Positions 59,576-64,000 of a stretch of DNA of 64,000 bases are shown here, piece after piece (the first letter of the stretch is position 1; the number at the start of each line of letters is the position of its first letter). The notes beneath the pieces were generated by a model. The model was given only the letters and a program-made list of their open reading frames with translations, was not told the origin of the DNA and did no database searches. The position numbers and the translations under genes are program-made. Source of the DNA: Inia geoffrensis (lineage: Eukaryota; Chordata; Mammalia; Artiodactyla; Iniidae); the NCBI GenBank assembly GCA_036417435.1, contig CM070903.1:87441001-87505000 (forward strand), in the 5' to 3' direction.

Positions 59576-60189
59576 TTTCTAAAATGTTTTAGTTGGGCCA
59601 CAAGCTTGAACAGGTTTGATAATTCAGGCTTCAAAAAAAGTTAAGCTAACAAATTTTTCTCAGCCTTTAGTATATGTCATCTCTGTTGTACCTTTCTAAG
59701 AGCAGGAAATAATAAACAGCGTTTCCCAAAGTCTCTTGGCCCAGACCCCCATTTTCCACAATACATAACAAGGGTCACTTGTGTAGAATGTTCTTTTGGG
59801 GGTTGCAGTAATGGAGTATTACATCTCCTTTTCCCTTCATTACAATGAAAAGACATTGAACAAGTGTAAAGAAATCACAAGGGAAAAAATCCTTGATGAC
59901 ATCAAATTCTGGTAAAGATAAAATAAAGGTATTCAGTTTAATAAAAAACAATGAGTGATATACTTAAAGCTAGCTAGACATTTTTGATCAGTTAACATTC
60001 ATTTATTTCATTTCTTAAACAAACCTCTGCTTTCTATGTTATTCACTATGTTTTATTTAAAAAGAGTGCTCTCGTCCATCCATGCTGATAGTGGAATAGT
60101 GGCTGCTCTCCATCTGCGTTAACCCAGGGGCTAGTTGGTAACCCAAGAGCCATTTTTATCTGGCTTTGAGATGTTCTCATTCATTTGTC
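59576..60189. other. Unique sequence
   Basis: No gene or named repeat was seen. Confidence 0.4.
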
Positions 60190-61100
60190 CATTTAATCAT
60201 GTAATGATATGATTGAGCCCCTAGTATATATCAGGCACTGTGCTAGGCATTGAGACTGTAGAAATAAATAAGTAGAGCACTTCTCCTCAAGGAGCTTACA
60301 GTCTAGTCAGGGAGAACCAAATAACAAACAAATAAACAATTATGAACAAGTAAACAAACATACAAAGAAAAAAATAGTTACAATAAAATACATTATACTA
60401 TATTCCATACCACATATTATCGTAGCATATTTTCTGATAGCATAATACACAAAAGTGCTTATAACAGGATGCCATGGATGCAAGTGGAAGGGCATATTAC
60501 ACAGACCAAGAGGTCAAGGAAAGCCTCCTGATAGAAAGAACTATCTCAACTATGACCTGGAGGATATAACCAGATGTCAGCTATTGTTAAGCACAATGGG
60601 AAAGGGAGAAAGAAAGAACATTCTAAGCATAGAGACTAGAATGTACAAAGACCAAGAGCTGAATGAGGACATGACATGTTCTAGGGATTCTGGTGCTACT
60701 CTTTGCATGTGCCAGGGCATAGATGTGACAAGGCGGCTAGAAGATATAAGGCTGGAGAATTAAGTAGACACCAGAAGATGAGGCTGTCCTGAACTGTGTT
60801 AAAGAGTTGAGACTTTACCCCCTGTACAGTGGGTATGGGAAGCCTCTGAAGGATTTTACTTTGTCAGACAAGTTAAAAGGCTGTGAAATAATCTAGGAGA
60901 AAAATGGTGGTGAACTGAACATAGTAGTGGTGGAGATGAAAACAAGTGGGCAGTTTGAAGAACACTAAGGAGGCAGCTTATACAGTTCTTAGGGATGGAA
61001 GACTTGTGTGGACTGGGAAGAGAGACGACTGTGGCTGGGGCATCGGTAGGCTACTTTACGTAGTTATGTTTGGTTTAAGTTATTTCTTTAACTACCTGAC
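60190..61100. mobile_element. Ancient mammalian interspersed repeat, family unresolved
   Basis: The order TCAGGCACTGTGCTAGGCAT, CTCAAGGAGCTTACAGTCTA, then CAAGGAAAGCCTCCTGATAG, ATGTACAAAGACCAAGAGCT and a GGGAAGCCTCTGAAGG block follows a long, common old mammalian repeat. The 102-codon frame at 60455-60763 is within it and not a real gene. Confidence 0.55.
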
Positions 61101-61265
61101 AGCAAAGAAGAAAAAGTACCTTAACTTAGATTTGAAATGATATAGAGTCACAGAGATGCAGTGACCTTCTAAAAGATGAGGTTAGAAGAAAAATGCTTTT
61201 AATCTCTTCCTATTGTAAAACTAGAAATGTTTGTATCATAATAACTTTTTAGTTATAAAGAAATC

Positions 61266-61474
61266 TTTTTTTTTTTTTTTTTTCTGTATGTGGGCCTCTC
61301 ACTGTTGTGACCACTCCTGTTGAGGAGCACAGGCTCCGGACGCACAGGCTCAGCAGCCATGGCTCACGGGCCCAGCCGCTCCGCGGCATGTGGGATCTTC
61401 CCGGACCGGGGCACGAACCCATGTCCTCTGCATCTGCAGGCGGACTCTCAACCACTGCGCCACCAGGGAAGCCC
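61266..61474 (-). mobile_element. CHR-2-like tRNA-derived SINE
   Basis: Minus copy with a T run at the left. The flanks share AAGAAA (61258-61263 and 61475-61480), followed by a less exact T-rich stretch. Confidence 0.92.
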
Positions 61475-61559
61475 AAGAAAGCATTTTAATTTAGTAAATG
61501 TGCATAATCTGCAAAAGTAGATGAAGAAAATAATGTCACTTCTCACTTAGAGATAGTTA

Positions 61560-62015
61560 CTACTCTAACATACAGATATTTCTAACTGTCTGAAAGCTTA
61601 TTATCTGAATTCAGGAACTGAATTTTGATAGCATGAAATATTTGTATTTCTTTACAATCTTCTTATGTGTACATGTCACAAAATTGGCTTCATATTATAT
61701 GTGTAATTGTGTCCCAATTTTTTATTTAACATTTTGTTGTATACATTTGTCTTGTGTCATCATATAATCTTTAAAAATGTGATTGTACTGACAGGACAAT
61801 AATCCACTGTACTATAATTTTTGAACCATTTCCCTATTGAAGAACATTAGTGTTTTTTTTTCACCATAATAAATGCTGTGGCAATGAACATTTTTAAATG
61901 TAATATTAGCCTTTGATTGTTTTTTAGGATACCTTCCTAGAAGTGGAATTGCTTAATCAAAAGTTACTCACATCTTGAAGTCTCTTAATAGATAATGCCA
62001 AATTGACCTTATACT
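61560..62015 (-). mobile_element. Old L1M-type remnant
   Basis: Diverged minus-orientation L1 3'-region words: CCACTGTACTATAATTTTTG, AACCATTTCCCTATTGAAG, AGAAGTGGAATTGCTTAATC. Confidence 0.65.
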
Positions 62016-62379
62016 TTATAACAACATTTTGAGTGTTCCCTGTGTTCCGGGAACATTGTGTTTGAGTATTCCCAGAAAGCAGAAACATTTCAGAAAAAAT
62101 GTCTTTAAATCAGCAGTACATAACAGATATTTGAGTTATGGGAAAATGGGTTTTGTTACTCACTTGAAAAGCAGCAGTAGATATACCTGCCATAAAAAAC
62201 AAGTGCTTAGTGTCTCTTCACACCAACTGAACGTAGAGCATTTACCACAGCCTAACAAAAGTGGAAACAGTGAAAGAGCTCTGGTATGAAATGATCTTAT
62301 CATTTTGTTATATGGTCAGTAGAGAGTAAATTCGACAATACATGATCAAATGTTTGACTTATATACTTCCACCAAGAAA

Positions 62380-62480
62380 TAAGTCGGACAGAGAAAGACA
62401 AATACTGTACGATATCACTTATATGTGGAATCTAAAAAATATAACAAACTCATGAACATAACAACATCTCTCTGTTAGAG
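62380..62480 (+). mobile_element. L1 3'-region scrap
   Basis: The word GACAGAGAAAGACAAATACT followed by GATATCACTTATATGTGGAA is the L1 3'-region signature, here only about 100 bp long. Confidence 0.8.
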
Positions 62481-62829
62481 GATGAAGAATGGAAGAGGCA
62501 ACCAAACCTCGAAGAGGTATTATGATTGTGCAATGTTGTTACAGATGACTATACATACACAAGGTACACAAAGGAGAAGAGCACTCCAGAGGGAGGTAGC
62601 AGGAACAAAGCCCTACTCTTTAAATGCTGATGTTTTCAAATCTAGAGGGTTCACCTTCTGCTATCTTTTATTTCTCACTTTATGGGCTATCTGCCAATAG
62701 TCTTAATCCACTCCAGAGGCAAACACTGGTATAGATATATTAGTCTCAAGCCTATATATCTATTGGATCACCAGAATTATATTCTTAACTCACTGGATGG
62801 CTCCACTTGGATATTCAGCACACACTTTA

Positions 62830-63535
62830 TTTTTAAATTATTGTTTAATTGAATTATAGTTGATGTACAATATTATATGTTACAGGTGTACAATATAGTG
62901 ATTCACAATATTTAAAGGTCATGCTCCATTTATAGTTATTATAAAATATTGGCTATATTCCCTGTGCTGTGCAATATAACCTTGTAGCTTAGTTTACACG
63001 TAATAGTTTGTACCTCTTTATCTCCTACCACTCTATTGCCCATCCCCCCTTCCCTCTCCCCATGGGTAGCCACTAGTTATTTCTCTATATCTGTGAGTCT
63101 GCTTTTTTGTTATATCCACTAGTTTGTTGTATTTTTTAGATTTCACATATAAGTGATATCCTATAGCATCTGTCTTTCTCTGTCTGATTATTTCACTTAA
63201 TAACTCCAAGTCCTTCCATGTTGCTGCAAATGGCAAAATTTCTTTTTTTATGGCAGAATAGTATTCCATTTGTATATATATATATACCACATCTTCTTTA
63301 TCTATTCATCTGTTGATGGCCACTTTGGTTGCTTCCATATCTTGACTATTGTGAATAGTGCTGCTATGAACATTGGGGTGCATGTATCTTTTCGAATTAG
63401 TGTTTTTGTTTTTTTTCAGATATATACCGAGGAGTGGAATTGCTCGGTCATGTGATAGTTCTATTTTTAGTTTTCTGAGAAACCGCCATACTGTTTTCCA
63501 CAGTGGCTGCACCAGTTTATGTTTCCACCAACAGT
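62830..63535 (-). mobile_element. 5'-truncated L1 3' end
   Basis: Minus orientation, beginning TTTTTAAATTATTGTTTAAT and ending in the ORF2 C-terminal region. It is a different subfamily from the other L1 ends here (ATAGTGATTCACAATATTTA). A 14-bp TSD (13 of 14) lies at 62816-62829 and 63536-63549. Confidence 0.9.
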
Positions 63536-63549
63536 CAACACACACTTTA

Positions 63550-63829
63550 AATGAAACATGATTTGTTCCCTTCCAATCAGCCTTTACTCCTATATGTACT
63601 TAGATTAACTGGATTTCAGAATCTTCTTAGATTTCTTCTACTGTTCCTCAACATTTAAAATTCTTTGAAAAAAAATCAATAGGAACTATTTTTTCTCTTT
63701 CTTGGATGTCTCTTGAATCTGCCTTTTCCTCCTATTCTTGCTGCTATTGCCTTAGTTCACGCTTTTATTATTTCTTATTGAGAATATTGCTCACTAATGC
63801 TACAGAGCAATGTAGCATAGATATGGTAA
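63550..63829. other. Unique sequence
   Basis: No feature recognised. Confidence 0.4.
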
Positions 63830-64000
63830 AGTAAAAAGAATATAGGCTTTGGAGTTGAACAAACCTTTAGAACATCATTTCCAACTCTTAATATTTAAAT
63901 AAATTTTTTGAAGTTACTTAATTTATTTGGGTCATGATTTTTCCCTCTGTAAAATGAGGAATCATAATATTTACTTTCAGGGTTATTGTAAAGATTTAAT
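63830..64000 (+). mobile_element. MIR fragment running off the window
   Basis: MIR words in order: TAGGCTTTGGAGTTGAACAA, CCCTCTGTAAAATGAGGAAT, and AGGGTTATTGTAAAGATTTAA at the edge. Confidence 0.72.

Overview
The window looks like mammalian, and specifically cetacean (whale or dolphin), nuclear DNA. The strongest sign is nineteen copies of tRNA-derived CHR-type SINEs, many with a poly(A) tail and clear target-site duplications (TSDs). There are also several 3' ends of a cetartiodactyl-type L1, ancient mammal-wide repeats (MIR, L2, MER5, a MER2/Tigger-like element, MLT1), and no recognisable BovB LINE. The family names come from remembered consensus sequences; no database was searched.

I find no intact protein-coding gene, tRNA, rRNA, CRISPR array or operon. 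The window reads as intergenic or deep-intronic. The only clear protein-coding homology outside transposons is a processed pseudogene of CCDC90B at 47783-49195. It carries an early stop, frameshifts, a poly(A) tail and a 21-bp TSD. Most open frames longer than 60 codons are antisense reads through SINEs or L1 remnants.

Layout: 1-3.4 kb, two CHR SINEs, a CA repeat and old L1. 3.4-6.4 kb, a nested complex whose core is a 5'-inverted (twin-primed) L1, itself hit by another L1 piece and by a SINE. 7.3-9.4 kb, a young L1 insertion in old L1, and a 10-bp minisatellite. 10.9-18.1 kb, SINEs, L1 3' ends, an MLT1 relic and a MER2/Tigger-like DNA transposon. 18.2-24.2 kb, a repeat-poor block that may hold conserved regulatory DNA. 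24.2-27.2 kb, MIRs and a young L1 inside an old L1. 27.2-34.2 kb, unique DNA, SINEs, a MER5A relic interrupted by a SINE, and an L1 with a probable short 3' transduction. 34.5-34.9 kb, a complete-looking solo LTR of an endogenous retrovirus. 35.2-47.7 kb, mostly unique AT-rich DNA with scattered SINE, L1 and MIR copies, and one insertion made only of poly(A) with its TSD. 47.8-49.2 kb, the CCDC90B retrocopy. 49.9-64 kb, five more SINEs, old L1 and MIR fragments, a repeat-poor block with two perfect octamer motifs, small tandem duplications and a final L1.

No gene partnership can be described because no functional gene is visible. The interest lies in insertion history (nested elements, twin priming, transduction, a tail-only insertion) and in a few repeat-free blocks that may be regulatory. 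I see no previously undescribed system here.
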